DNA of 53,844 bases from Bacilli bacterium (lineage in GTDB: Bacteria; Bacillota_I; Bacilli_A; ML615J-28; CAG-698): NCBI GenBank assembly GCA_918272565.1, contig CAKJYW010000022.1, positions 1 through 53,844 on the forward strand. The letters run 5' to 3'. Within the stretch, counting starts at the first letter, position 1. Each line of letters opens with the position of its first letter. The notes beneath the pieces are model-generated. The model searched no databases. It saw only the letters and a list, made by a program, of their open reading frames with translations, and had not been told where the DNA came from. A program made the position numbers and the translations under genes. Positions 43,509 to 51,892 of this stretch are shown here, piece by piece.

Positions 43509-44663
43509 ATGAAAATATTAGGAATCGTAATGGAAGCTAATCCCTTACACAATGGACATAAATATTTCTTAGATGAAGCAAAGAAGCAAACTAACCCTGA
43601 TTTAGTAATAGCTGTTACTTCAACAAATTTCTCGATGCGAGGAGACGTATCAGTTATCGATAAATTCACTAAAACCAAGCTTCTTCTTTCACTCGGAATT
43701 GATTTAGTTTTAGAACTTCCATTCTCTTCAACAAATTGTAGTGCTGACTATTTTAGTTTTAATGCAATTAACACTTTAGCACATTTTAATATCACCGATT
43801 TAGCGTTTGGAGCTGAATGTGATTCGCTTAATGAACTTAAAGAACTCCAAAAATTACAAAAAGCCCTAGATAATTCAAGTATTGTTAAAGAGAATCTAAA
43901 GAAAGGTTATTCATATTCTACTTCAACATTTAAAGCGATTAAAGAAATGACTAGCGATGAAGCTTTAATTAATAACTTTTCTCTACCTAATAACACATTA
44001 GCACTTCACTACTTAAATGCTTTAGAAAAGCTTAATAAAGATGTCAATATCACATTAATAAAGCGAATTGAGAATAATTATTACGATGAATTAGCTACTA
44101 ACTCTATTTCTAGTGCTACATCCCTAAGGCTAAAGTTAAAAAGAAGCGAAGATATTTCTTCTTTTGTTCCTTTTAAGGCTGATTTTAAAAACCCTAGCGT
44201 TTTAGAAAACAACTTATACAAATTATTCCAATACAAGGTTGCATCAACAAAAACAAGTGATTTATCTCTTTACCAAGGAGTTAATGAAGGAATAGAAAAT
44301 AGGTTATCTAGTTTTATTAATCTAGATAGTTATGAAGACTTTGTTAAAAATGTGGAAACAAAAAGATACACTAAAGCATATATCAAAAGGATTATCTTAA
44401 ATATCTTACTAGAAAACTACAAAGAAGAGCAATTATATGATTATTTAAGAATCTTAGGAATGAATGAAAAAGGTAAAGCTTATTTAAAGAAATTAGATAA
44501 AGAAACAAAGGCTATGTTAATTACTAGTCCTAAAGATTGTATTAACAAATTATTACAAAAAGAAATGCTAGCTACTAAAATTTATGGTATAATATCATCT
44601 AATGCGAGTATTTATTTAGATGAATACAAATTACCAATAATAAAAGGAGAAAATGATGCCTAA
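43509..44663 (+). CDS. tmcAL: tRNA-Met cytidine acetate ligase (TmcAL/YlbM)
   Basis: 384 residues, usual length. Motifs: MKILGIVMEANPLHNGHKYF with the HxGH nucleotide-binding motif in PLHNGH, STNFSMRGDVSV, ELPFSSTNCSADYF, and FGAECDS. The enzyme forms N4-acetylcytidine at the wobble base of elongator tRNA-Met from acetate and ATP. The stop overlaps the start of the Mrp-like gene by 11 nt. The Asn in EANPLHNGH position replaces the usual EYNPFHNGH, a mild change. Confidence 0.92.
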   Translation: MKILGIVMEANPLHNGHKYFLDEAKKQTNPDLVIAVTSTNFSMRGDVSVIDKFTKTKLLLSLGIDLVLELPFSSTNCSADYFSFNAINTLAHFNITDLAFGAECDSLNELKELQKLQKALDNSSIVKENLKKGYSYSTSTFKAIKEMTSDEALINNFSLPNNTLALHYLNALEKLNKDVNITLIKRIENNYYDELATNSISSATSLRLKLKRSEDISSFVPFKADFKNPSVLENNLYKLFQYKVASTKTSDLSLYQGVNEGIENRLSSFINLDSYEDFVKNVETKRYTKAYIKRIILNILLENYKEEQLYDYLRILGMNEKGKAYLKKLDKETKAMLITSPKDCINKLLQKEMLATKIYGIISSNASIYLDEYKLPIIKGENDA

Positions 44664-45660
44664 TTTAACAATTCAAGAAGTTAAAGAAAAACTAATAAAT
44701 ATAGTTGACCCATATAACGGTAAAACTCTAGGAGAAAACAATGCCATTAAACATATTGGGATTGATCCTGATAAAGATTTGGTTGTTTTAATCGTTTCTA
44801 TTGGTAAAATGGGTGGTTTAGAAGAAAAAGCTGTTAGACGCGCCCTTGCTAAGATAGTTAAAATTGATCTAGGGTTTAAAGGTGTTAAGATTCAACTAGA
44901 AGAGAAAAGGAAATTAGAATCAATTGTTAATCGCAATGTTAAATTTATCATCGTAATGAGTGGTAAAGGAGGCGTTGGTAAGAGCACTGTTGCGGCAAAC
45001 TTAGCTTATGCCTTAAAGCGTAAGGGTAAGATTGTTGGTATAATTGATGCTGATATTTATGGTTCTTCTATTCCTCAAGTTCTAGAGATGAAGCATGAAT
45101 ATCCTAAATGTGCTGAAGATCAAAAGATTATCCCACTAGAAGCATTTGGAATGGAAGTTATTTCCACTGAATTCTTTGCTGAAGAAGGTAAACCTATCAT
45201 TTGGCGTGGAGCAATGCTTGGTAATATGATTGAAAACTTCTTCTACGAAGTTAGATGGAACAAAAACACTGACTTTATAATCATCGACTCACCTCCAGGA
45301 ACTGGAGATATTCCACTAGATATTAGAAATATCGTTCCTAAGGCTGAAGCATTACTTGTAACTACACCACACCTTGCTGCGAGTCATGTAGCTGTTAAAG
45401 CTGGTTTTGCAGCAGGTCAACTAAATCACGAAATAATCGGTGTAATCGAAAACATGTCATATTACTCAAATCCAGTAAATGGCGAAAAAGAGTTCATCTT
45501 TGGAGCAGGTGGTGGAGAGAAAGTAGCTACAGAGCTTAATACTGAGCTTCTTTGCCAAATCCCAATCACTCAACCTACTCATCACCTTTCACTTTATGAA
45601 AGCGATGAAGAAATAGGTAAAATCTATGATGATCTTGCTGACATTGTTATGATAAGATAA
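44653..45660 (+). CDS. Mrp/NBP35-family ATPase lacking the CxxC motif
   Basis: 335 residues. An N-terminal MIP18-like domain (~1-85) leads to the P-loop domain, with deviant Walker A GKGGVGKST (104-112), DADIYGSSIPQ (~132) and IDSPPGTGD (~211). In canonical Mrp/ApbC a CPxC pair binds a shared iron-sulfur cluster; here the equivalent segment reads YSNPVNGEKEFIFGAGGG (residues ~271-288) with no Cys. The ATPase part is otherwise intact. Cluster transfer by the usual route seems unlikely. The ATG overlaps tmcAL by 11 nt, with AGGAG ribosome site. Confidence 0.9.
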   Translation: MMPNLTIQEVKEKLINIVDPYNGKTLGENNAIKHIGIDPDKDLVVLIVSIGKMGGLEEKAVRRALAKIVKIDLGFKGVKIQLEEKRKLESIVNRNVKFIIVMSGKGGVGKSTVAANLAYALKRKGKIVGIIDADIYGSSIPQVLEMKHEYPKCAEDQKIIPLEAFGMEVISTEFFAEEGKPIIWRGAMLGNMIENFFYEVRWNKNTDFIIIDSPPGTGDIPLDIRNIVPKAEALLVTTPHLAASHVAVKAGFAAGQLNHEIIGVIENMSYYSNPVNGEKEFIFGAGGGEKVATELNTELLCQIPITQPTHHLSLYESDEEIGKIYDDLADIVMIR

Positions 45661-45664
45661 AAAG

Positions 45665-45692
45665 AATCTCACTTGTAATAGTGAGATTTTTT
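45665..45692 (+). terminator. Terminator of the Mrp-like gene, fused to next promoter
   Basis: Stem AATCTCACT / AGTGAGATT (45665-45673, 45680-45688) with a 6-nt loop and a T run that merges into TGTTATAAT. Confidence 0.88.
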
Positions 45693-45700
45693 GTTATAAT
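45692..45700 (+). promoter_or_regulatory. Extended -10 promoter for a leaderless gene
   Basis: TGTTATAAT (TGnTATAAT) ends only 6 nt before the ATG at 45707, so the expected transcription start is at or next to the start codon. No Shine-Dalgarno sequence is present. Confidence 0.6.
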
Positions 45701-45706
45701 CTTTAT

Positions 45707-46585
45707 ATGAAACAGATTATCCCAAAACTATCCAAAGAGAAAAAAGAAAAAATAACAATAAAATCTCTAAAAATATTAAGAGGTTTCATCTTAATTGGAC
45801 TTTTATTTATAATATTACTCCCTTATTATGAAATCTTCTTAAATGCTATAAATGCTTCAGGCATTTCTAGATACACAAATGCTTATTGGATTCCAACAAG
45901 AATCTCATTTTCATCTATTAGACGTGTTTTTAGAGAAACAATCATGCAAAATGCTATGGTTAATTCCCTAACTATATCATTTATTACATCAATCCTTCAG
46001 ACATTCTTTTGTGCTCTTTATGGTTATACTTTTGCTAAACTCAAATTTAAAGGAAGCAACGTTATATTTTGGATAATCTTATTATCAATATTTATTCCAC
46101 TTGATGCTTTGCAAATAGCTAGAGTCTTACATTTTACAAATGATCCATTATTTGGAATAAAACTAATAGGTAAATCATACACTTTATATTTAATGGCACT
46201 TCTTGGAGTTGGATTAAGAGCACCTCTATTTATTTATATCTTTAGGCAATACTTTAAAGCAGTTCCTCAAGATTTAGAAGATGCGAGCCTAGTTGATGGA
46301 TGTGGAGTTTTTAGATCATTTTTTAAAGTGATGCTTCCAAACGCTAAAGGAGGAATCATCACAACATTCATCCTAACCTTCGTTTGGACCTATAATGATT
46401 ATTATTACCCAGCACTCCTCAGATTTTCAACAAACAACATCACCCTACTTTCAACAAGACTTATGGGTGGAAGATACTCTAACGCTAACGCTTCAGCACT
46501 AATGATGATTATACCTTTATTAATAATCTATCTAATAACCCAAAAATATCTAATTGATGGAATCAAAAAATCTGTCATTGTATAA
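45707..46585 (+). CDS. Orphan sugar-type (MalG/CUT1) ABC permease
   Basis: 292 residues with six predicted membrane segments. The EAA loop is EDASLVDGCGVFRSFFKVMLP (split as EDASLVDGCG and FKVMLPNAK), the MalG-type signature that docks the ATPase. It would import a sugar with a partner permease, binding protein and ATPase, none of which lie beside it. It is probably translated from a leaderless message. It could be a surviving fragment of an old operon or use partners encoded elsewhere. Length and EAA motif argue for a functional protein. Confidence 0.88.
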   Translation: MKQIIPKLSKEKKEKITIKSLKILRGFILIGLLFIILLPYYEIFLNAINASGISRYTNAYWIPTRISFSSIRRVFRETIMQNAMVNSLTISFITSILQTFFCALYGYTFAKLKFKGSNVIFWIILLSIFIPLDALQIARVLHFTNDPLFGIKLIGKSYTLYLMALLGVGLRAPLFIYIFRQYFKAVPQDLEDASLVDGCGVFRSFFKVMLPNAKGGIITTFILTFVWTYNDYYYPALLRFSTNNITLLSTRLMGGRYSNANASALMMIIPLLIIYLITQKYLIDGIKKSVIV

Positions 46586-46588
46586 AAA

Positions 46589-46612
46589 AAGGCTGTCACA
46601 GGACAGCCTTTT
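46589..46612. terminator. Bidirectional terminator
   Basis: AAGGCTGTC / GACAGCCTT (46589-46597, 46602-46610) with a 4-nt loop, A run on the left and T run on the right. It lies between convergent genes ending at 46585 (+) and 46618 (-). Confidence 0.88.
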
Positions 46613-46617
46613 ATCAA

Positions 46618-46986
46618 TTATTTATGATGGTGATGATGTTCACATCCACAGTCACAATCTTCATCACATTCTTCTTCACAATCTTCGCAGCAACAATCGC
46701 AGCCTTCTTCGTCAAATTGTGCTAAAACAGATTCAACTAATTCCCATTCTTCATCAGTTTCAATAGGATTAAGTTCTCCAACTGTTCCATCTTCTTGAGG
46801 AATGTAAGATGCAGCCGCAACTTCTACTTCTCCATCTTCATTTTCTTCACTTGATACAGGTGAGAATAATACATAGCTTTTTCCAAATTCATCTGAGTCA
46901 AATGTGAATAAAATGTTACATAAAACTTCAGTTCCGTCTTCATCAACTAAAATTAGTTGGTTTTGTTTTTCTAATTGATTTTCCAT
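46618..46986 (-). CDS. DUF1292 (YrzB-like) protein with Cys/His-rich tail
   Basis: 122 residues. The first ~90 match DUF1292: ILVDEDGTEVLCNILFTF (split as VDEDGTEVLCNIL) and YVLFSPV. The alaS-ruvX-DUF1292 order matches the Firmicutes alaS-yrrK-yrzB block. The last ~30 residues are an unusual tail with nine Cys in CDC, CCC and CGC groups among Asp/Glu, then HHHHH. Such a tail could bind zinc, copper or other metals. DUF1292 itself is of unknown function. It starts 13 nt after ruvX. Confidence 0.85.
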   Translation of the reverse strand: MENQLEKQNQLILVDEDGTEVLCNILFTFDSDEFGKSYVLFSPVSSEENEDGEVEVAAASYIPQEDGTVGELNPIETDEEWELVESVLAQFDEEGCDCCCEDCEEECDEDCDCGCEHHHHHK

Positions 46987-46999
46987 TTATTTTTCCTTT

Positions 47000-47416
47000 C
47001 TATCTTTTAGTATCTAAATATGTTTGTAAAATGATTGAAGCAGCTAGCTTATCAACATTTTTCTTTCTTTTGTTTCTACTTAAATCAGCACTAAGCATCG
47101 CTTGATGCGCCATTTTTGTTGTTAAGCGTTCATCAATCATAATAACTTCTTTTTTTGTGGCTTCTTCAAGCATCTTTTTAAATTCTAAACAATATTCTGC
47201 TTGAAATCCGATTGAGCCGTTCATGTTTTTAGGTAATCCTAAAACAAACTTATCTACGCTATGCTCTTTAGCTGCTTCTAAAACTAATTTTAGTGCAGTA
47301 TTTAAATCTTGCTCTTCAAAGCGAAATGTTCCAATAGGAGTTGCAATAACTTCTAAATAATCACTAACCGCAATCCCTACTGTCCTATTTCCTAAATCTA
47401 AGCCCATTATTTTCAT
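47000..47416 (-). CDS. ruvX: YqgF/RuvX nuclease-like protein
   Basis: 138 residues, usual length. Motifs: MGLDLGNRTVGIAVSD (the DxGxxxxG catalytic start), FVLGLPKNMNGS, and IDERLTTKMA. Members mature 16S rRNA 5' ends and resemble Holliday junction resolvases. The ATG overlaps the alaS stop by 4 nt, the usual coupling. The catalytic Asp residues (DLG, and DE in IDERL) are kept. Confidence 0.95.
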   Translation of the reverse strand: MKIMGLDLGNRTVGIAVSDYLEVIATPIGTFRFEEQDLNTALKLVLEAAKEHSVDKFVLGLPKNMNGSIGFQAEYCLEFKKMLEEATKKEVIMIDERLTTKMAHQAMLSADLSRNKRKKNVDKLAASIILQTYLDTKR

Positions 47417-50106
47417 AGAGCACCTTTAATTAATGCTTCAACCTTAGCTAAAGCTTCGTTAACTTTAGTAACGTCTTTTCCACCAGCTTGAGCAAAGTCT
47501 GGTCTACCTCCACCATTACCACTAGTAATGATTGCGGCTTCTTTTACTAAGCTACCAGCATTAACTTTATCTGTCTTATTCTTACATACAAAGATTACTT
47601 TTTCACTAACTAAAGCAAAGAAAATGATACAAGAACCAACTTTATCAGCTAATCTATCACACAAATCTTTGATTTCATTAACTTGATTAGATTCTAGTTT
47701 TTTTATCAAAACCTTAACACCATTAACTTCACTAAATTCACCTAAGAATTCATCCATAGATAAAGTGTTCTTTTCTTTAAGTAATCTATTATATTTCTTA
47801 TCAAGTTCTTTAACATCTTCACGCAAATTAACTAGATATTCTTTTACTTTTAAGATGTAACTATATGATGCTTTATAAGGAATATCTTCAAGTTTATTTG
47901 CTTCTAGCTTAATTCCATTAGTTAAAGCGTTATTTAAGATATCATTTTTCTTTCTTTGAAGTTCTTTAATCTCATCATTAACGCTAGATAAAGTTCTTTC
48001 AATTTCATCTTTAATGTTTGATGCTGTTGTGGCTTCAATTCTAAAGATACCTGATCCTTTACTTTCTACACCTAAAATAGCAAATTTTTCAATCTCTCTA
48101 GTGTTTTTAACATGACATCCACCACAAAGTTCCTTACTGAACCCTATTTCAACAACTCTAACGATATCACCATATTTTTCACCAAAGACAGCTTGAACGC
48201 CTAACTTCTTAGCTTCATCTAATTTCATTTCTTTGATTATTGAATCCGCTTCTTTCTCTATTTCAGCGTTAACTAATTCTTCTACTTTAAGTAGTTCAGA
48301 TGCATCTGGCATTGTGAAGTTATTAAAGTCGAATCTTAAACAAGATTCATTAACATTTGAACCTTGTTGGTGAAGATGTTGACCTAAAACGATTCTTAGC
48401 GCTTCATTCATAAGGTGAGTAGCTGAGTGATTTGCACTAATCTTGCTTCTTAAGAACTCATCTACTTTTAGTGTAACTTTATCATTAACTTTTAGTTCAA
48501 TTCCATCGCACTTAACATGCATTGCAGCTTGTCCATTAGGAAGCTTAGTTGTATCAACTACATCTAGATGGTCTAAATCAGCGATTAATTCACCTTTATC
48601 ACCAATTTCTCCACCCATTTCTGCATAAAATGGAGTAACTTTAGTAACAACTAAAGCATCTTTATTAGTTTTATCTACTCTCTTACCATCTTCAAAGATA
48701 GCGATGATTATGCTATCAGCTTCTAATCTTTCATATCCAACAAAACTAACTTCATCTTTAAATGAAAGCATGTCGACATTTTGTAAGTTCATTGATTGTT
48801 CGTCGCCTCTAGCATTTCTTGATGCTTCTTTTTGACGAGCAAGTTCAGCTTTAAATCCATCTAAATCTACACTAAATCCATTTTCTTCTGCTACTTCTAA
48901 AGTTAATTCAAATGGGAATCCAAATGTATCATATAATAAGAAGCTAACATCTCCAGGAATAACTTTTTCTTTAGCGTTTTTCATGAAGTCAACTAATTTC
49001 TTTTCACCATTATCAAGTGTTTGTAAGAACTTTTCTTCTTCTTGCTTAATAACTCTAGCTACACTTGCTTCAGTATCAAGTAAATATGGATAGAAGTTAC
49101 TCATGTATTTACATACAACGCTTACTAACTTATACATGAATGGTTCATTCATTCCAAGTTTTCTTCCGTATCTTACTGCTCTACGAAGGATTCTACGTAA
49201 AACGTAGCCTCTACCTTCATTAGAAAGCATTGCCCCATCACTTACCGCAAAAGTTACGCTTCTAACATGGTCAGCGATAACCTTAAATGCCATTTGACCA
49301 GTGTATTTAACACCTGTAAGTTTTTCAACTTCGTTTATAATTGGCATAAACAGGTCAGTATCATAGTTAGTTTCAACTTCTTGCATTACGCAAGCTAGAC
49401 GCTCTAAGCCGCAACCAGTGTCGATATTCTTACTTGGAAGTTCTTTATATTCACTTCTTGGAGTATCAGCTTTAGCATTGAATTGACTAAATACGATATT
49501 CCAAATCTCAATATAACGGTCATTTTCAATATCATCTTCTAATAATTTGATTCCTAATCCTTTAGGATCATATTTTTCACCACGGTCATAGAAAATTTCT
49601 GTATCTGGTCCACATGGTCCTTCACCAATTTCCCAGAAGTTTCCTTCTAACTTAATGATATGACTAGGAATTACGCCTAAAGAAATCCATTTATTAATGG
49701 AAGCTGTATCATCTGGATAAACAGTGAAATATAATTTATTGATATCAAAATCAAACCATTCTTTGCTAGTTAATAGTTCATAAGCCCAAGTTAAAGCTTC
49801 ATCTCTAAAATAATCACCAATAGAGAAATTACCTAACATTTCAAAGAATGTGTGGTGACGAGCAGTCTTACCAACATTATCGATGTCGTTAGTTCTTATT
49901 GACTTTTGGGCATTAGTCATTCTCTTATTAAGTGGCGTTTCTCTACCATCAAAATATTTCTTTAATGGTGCAACCCCTGCATTAATCCATAGAAGTGTTG
50001 GATCATTTACAGGAACTAAGGAAGCACTAGGAACAACGTAGTGTCCTTTACTCTTAAAGAAATCTAGCCACATTTGTCTTATTTCATAACTTTTTAAATT
50101 TTTCAT
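47413..50106 (-). CDS. alaS: Alanyl-tRNA synthetase
   Basis: 897 residues. Class II motifs appear in the first 250 residues (SASLVPVNDPTLLW, NFWEIGEGPCGPDTE). The editing domain has NHSATHLMNEAL and CGGCHV zinc ligands, and the C-terminal C-Ala/DHHA1 region has GGGRPDFAQAGG. It charges tRNA-Ala and clears mischarged Ser/Gly. It starts 15 nt after the RNase J-like gene, so no T-box leader fits between them and regulation is likely from the upstream promoter. Confidence 0.98.
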   Translation of the reverse strand: MKNLKSYEIRQMWLDFFKSKGHYVVPSASLVPVNDPTLLWINAGVAPLKKYFDGRETPLNKRMTNAQKSIRTNDIDNVGKTARHHTFFEMLGNFSIGDYFRDEALTWAYELLTSKEWFDFDINKLYFTVYPDDTASINKWISLGVIPSHIIKLEGNFWEIGEGPCGPDTEIFYDRGEKYDPKGLGIKLLEDDIENDRYIEIWNIVFSQFNAKADTPRSEYKELPSKNIDTGCGLERLACVMQEVETNYDTDLFMPIINEVEKLTGVKYTGQMAFKVIADHVRSVTFAVSDGAMLSNEGRGYVLRRILRRAVRYGRKLGMNEPFMYKLVSVVCKYMSNFYPYLLDTEASVARVIKQEEEKFLQTLDNGEKKLVDFMKNAKEKVIPGDVSFLLYDTFGFPFELTLEVAEENGFSVDLDGFKAELARQKEASRNARGDEQSMNLQNVDMLSFKDEVSFVGYERLEADSIIIAIFEDGKRVDKTNKDALVVTKVTPFYAEMGGEIGDKGELIADLDHLDVVDTTKLPNGQAAMHVKCDGIELKVNDKVTLKVDEFLRSKISANHSATHLMNEALRIVLGQHLHQQGSNVNESCLRFDFNNFTMPDASELLKVEELVNAEIEKEADSIIKEMKLDEAKKLGVQAVFGEKYGDIVRVVEIGFSKELCGGCHVKNTREIEKFAILGVESKGSGIFRIEATTASNIKDEIERTLSSVNDEIKELQRKKNDILNNALTNGIKLEANKLEDIPYKASYSYILKVKEYLVNLREDVKELDKKYNRLLKEKNTLSMDEFLGEFSEVNGVKVLIKKLESNQVNEIKDLCDRLADKVGSCIIFFALVSEKVIFVCKNKTDKVNAGSLVKEAAIITSGNGGGRPDFAQAGGKDVTKVNEALAKVEALIKGAL

Positions 50107-50121
50107 AAAATTTACCTTCTT

Positions 50122-51795
50122 TTATTCTTGTTCACTATCAATTACACTGACAATTACAACAGGCATCTTATCAGTTAAACGTCTAATCACATATTGTAAT
50201 CCATCTCTTAAATCGACTCTAAAGCCTTCAATATTTAGATATTTAGTCTTTAAAAACTCTTCAAGTCTTTTATTTGTGTAATCTAAAATCTCATCTATTA
50301 TTTCTTCATTGTTTTGTTCTAAGATGAAACCTTTCATCTTAAGTTTAGGCAATGATGTAATTTTCTTATTTATTAAATCAACGCTAGCACTAACAAAGAC
50401 TGCTCCATCAATTGATAGTTGCTCTCTTTCACGCAACACTACATCATTAATATCACCAACTAATGATCCATCAATTAAAACGTCTCCGGTAGTTACTTTA
50501 TCAATAGTCTTATCTAACTCTCCATCATACATTACTATTTTGTCACCATTTTCAAGCATCAAGATTTGGTTATCATTAAATCCAAGTTCTTTTGCTATTG
50601 ATTTTTGTTGGTACTGATGACGGAACTCTCCGATGATTGGAACGATGTATTTAGGTTTTAAAATCTCATAAAGCATCTTTAAGTCTTCGCTATCAGCGTG
50701 AGAACTCTTTAGTTTCTCTTTTGAAAGATTAGTGATTTTAACTCCTACTCTACTAAGCATATCGATGCAGTCAGTTGCGATTTTCTCTGTTCCACTAATA
50801 GGAGGACAGATTATCACCACATTATCATCTTTCTTGAGTTCAATTAGCTTATCTTGACCTAACATCATACGTTGCAACCCAAAATAAGGTTCATGACGAA
50901 CACCAGTAACAATAACAACCAAATTATCATCATCGTTTCTATTGGTCTCATCCATAAATTTAAGGTTAACTAAGTTTTCTTCTGGAACTGTTAAATACCC
51001 TACTTCCATAGCTACCTTAATAATCTTTTGCGTTTTACGCCCAAAGATAGCAATCTTGCGTCCTCTAGCAGCGCAAAGATCTACAATCTTTTGAATTCTA
51101 TCAAGTTCAGATGAATACATCGCAAAGATTACTCTTTTAGAATGAGCTAAAACATCATTAACCATGAAATTTAATGTGTAATCATTGTTAGTACGACTGA
51201 TGTTACTAGTTCCAACACTTTCACTTAATAGCATCAAAACCTTATCATTACTTATTTCACTTAATTTCTTAAATGATGTTTTGTATTTTGGATGCTTATG
51301 TGAAGCAAATGTAAAATCAGGAGCATAAACGATAGTGCCATCATATGTTTTAAATGCTACACCAATTGATTCAGGAATAGAGTGGGTAGTGTTATAGAAT
51401 GTTACACTAACATTACCAAATTTAAGGTCTTTGTTATCATTGATTCGATATAACCTATAATTACTAACATCACACCCTGCTTCTTCTAGAGCAAGTTCTA
51501 CAAGTGATAAAGTAAAGTGAGTAGCAAAAACCCCAACATCAAGCTCTTTTAATAGTTCAACAACTGCTCCGATTGCTTCTTCGTGGGCGTGTGATAAAAA
51601 GATTCCTTGAACTTTCTCTTTCTTCTGTTTTAGATAATTGATTGATGGCATTACCTTATCAACACCAAATAGTTCCATATCTGGATACTTTATCCCACAA
51701 TCTAAAACAAAGATTTTTTCATCAATTTCTAGAACATATAAGTTTTTTCCATTTTCCCCTAGTCCACCTAGAGCACAAAACTTAATTACACTCAT
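50122..51795 (-). CDS. rnjB: RNase J-family protein with degraded metal motif (J2-like)
   Basis: 557 residues. Beta-lactamase/beta-CASP order is complete: LGGLGENGKNLYV, motif II region, NTTHSIPESIG, VYAPDF, the beta-CASP part (VIFAMYSSELDRIQ, GRKIAIFGRKTQKI), ICPPISGTEK and GEFRHQYQQ. The canonical HxHxDH metal motif is HAHEEA (69-74): Asp73 and His74 are changed to Glu and Ala. In B. subtilis J2 this site is also degenerate, so I favour a J2-like structural or weakly active partner. A fully active RNase J1 would be expected elsewhere. It leads the alaS-ruvX-yrzB operon. Confidence 0.85.
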   Translation of the reverse strand: MSVIKFCALGGLGENGKNLYVLEIDEKIFVLDCGIKYPDMELFGVDKVMPSINYLKQKKEKVQGIFLSHAHEEAIGAVVELLKELDVGVFATHFTLSLVELALEEAGCDVSNYRLYRINDNKDLKFGNVSVTFYNTTHSIPESIGVAFKTYDGTIVYAPDFTFASHKHPKYKTSFKKLSEISNDKVLMLLSESVGTSNISRTNNDYTLNFMVNDVLAHSKRVIFAMYSSELDRIQKIVDLCAARGRKIAIFGRKTQKIIKVAMEVGYLTVPEENLVNLKFMDETNRNDDDNLVVIVTGVRHEPYFGLQRMMLGQDKLIELKKDDNVVIICPPISGTEKIATDCIDMLSRVGVKITNLSKEKLKSSHADSEDLKMLYEILKPKYIVPIIGEFRHQYQQKSIAKELGFNDNQILMLENGDKIVMYDGELDKTIDKVTTGDVLIDGSLVGDINDVVLREREQLSIDGAVFVSASVDLINKKITSLPKLKMKGFILEQNNEEIIDEILDYTNKRLEEFLKTKYLNIEGFRVDLRDGLQYVIRRLTDKMPVVIVSVIDSEQE

Positions 51796-51816
51796 AACGC
51801 TAATCTCCTAGGGTAT

Positions 51817-51845
51817 ATTATACCAAAAAAAGCATATAATAACAA
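51817..51845 (-). promoter_or_regulatory. Promoter of the rnjB-alaS-ruvX-yrzB operon
   Basis: Minus-strand -35 TTGTTA (51845-51840), 17-bp spacer and -10 TATAAT (51822-51817) with TGG before it (extended -10). It begins just after the fba terminator. Confidence 0.8.
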
Positions 51846-51850
51846 GAACG

Positions 51851-51881
51851 AAAAAAAGCCAAACTTTTTTGTAAGTTTGGC
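51851..51881 (-). terminator. fba terminator
   Basis: Minus-strand stem GCCAAACTT / AAGTTTGGC (51881-51873, 51866-51858) with a 6-nt loop and seven T. It stands 11 nt after the fba stop. Confidence 0.9.
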
Positions 51882-51892
51882 CTTAAATCATC

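Noticed and set aside
50107-50121. T-box riboswitch for alaS
   Set aside because: Only 15 nt separate it from the upstream stop, and no T-box stem is visible before the operon's promoter.
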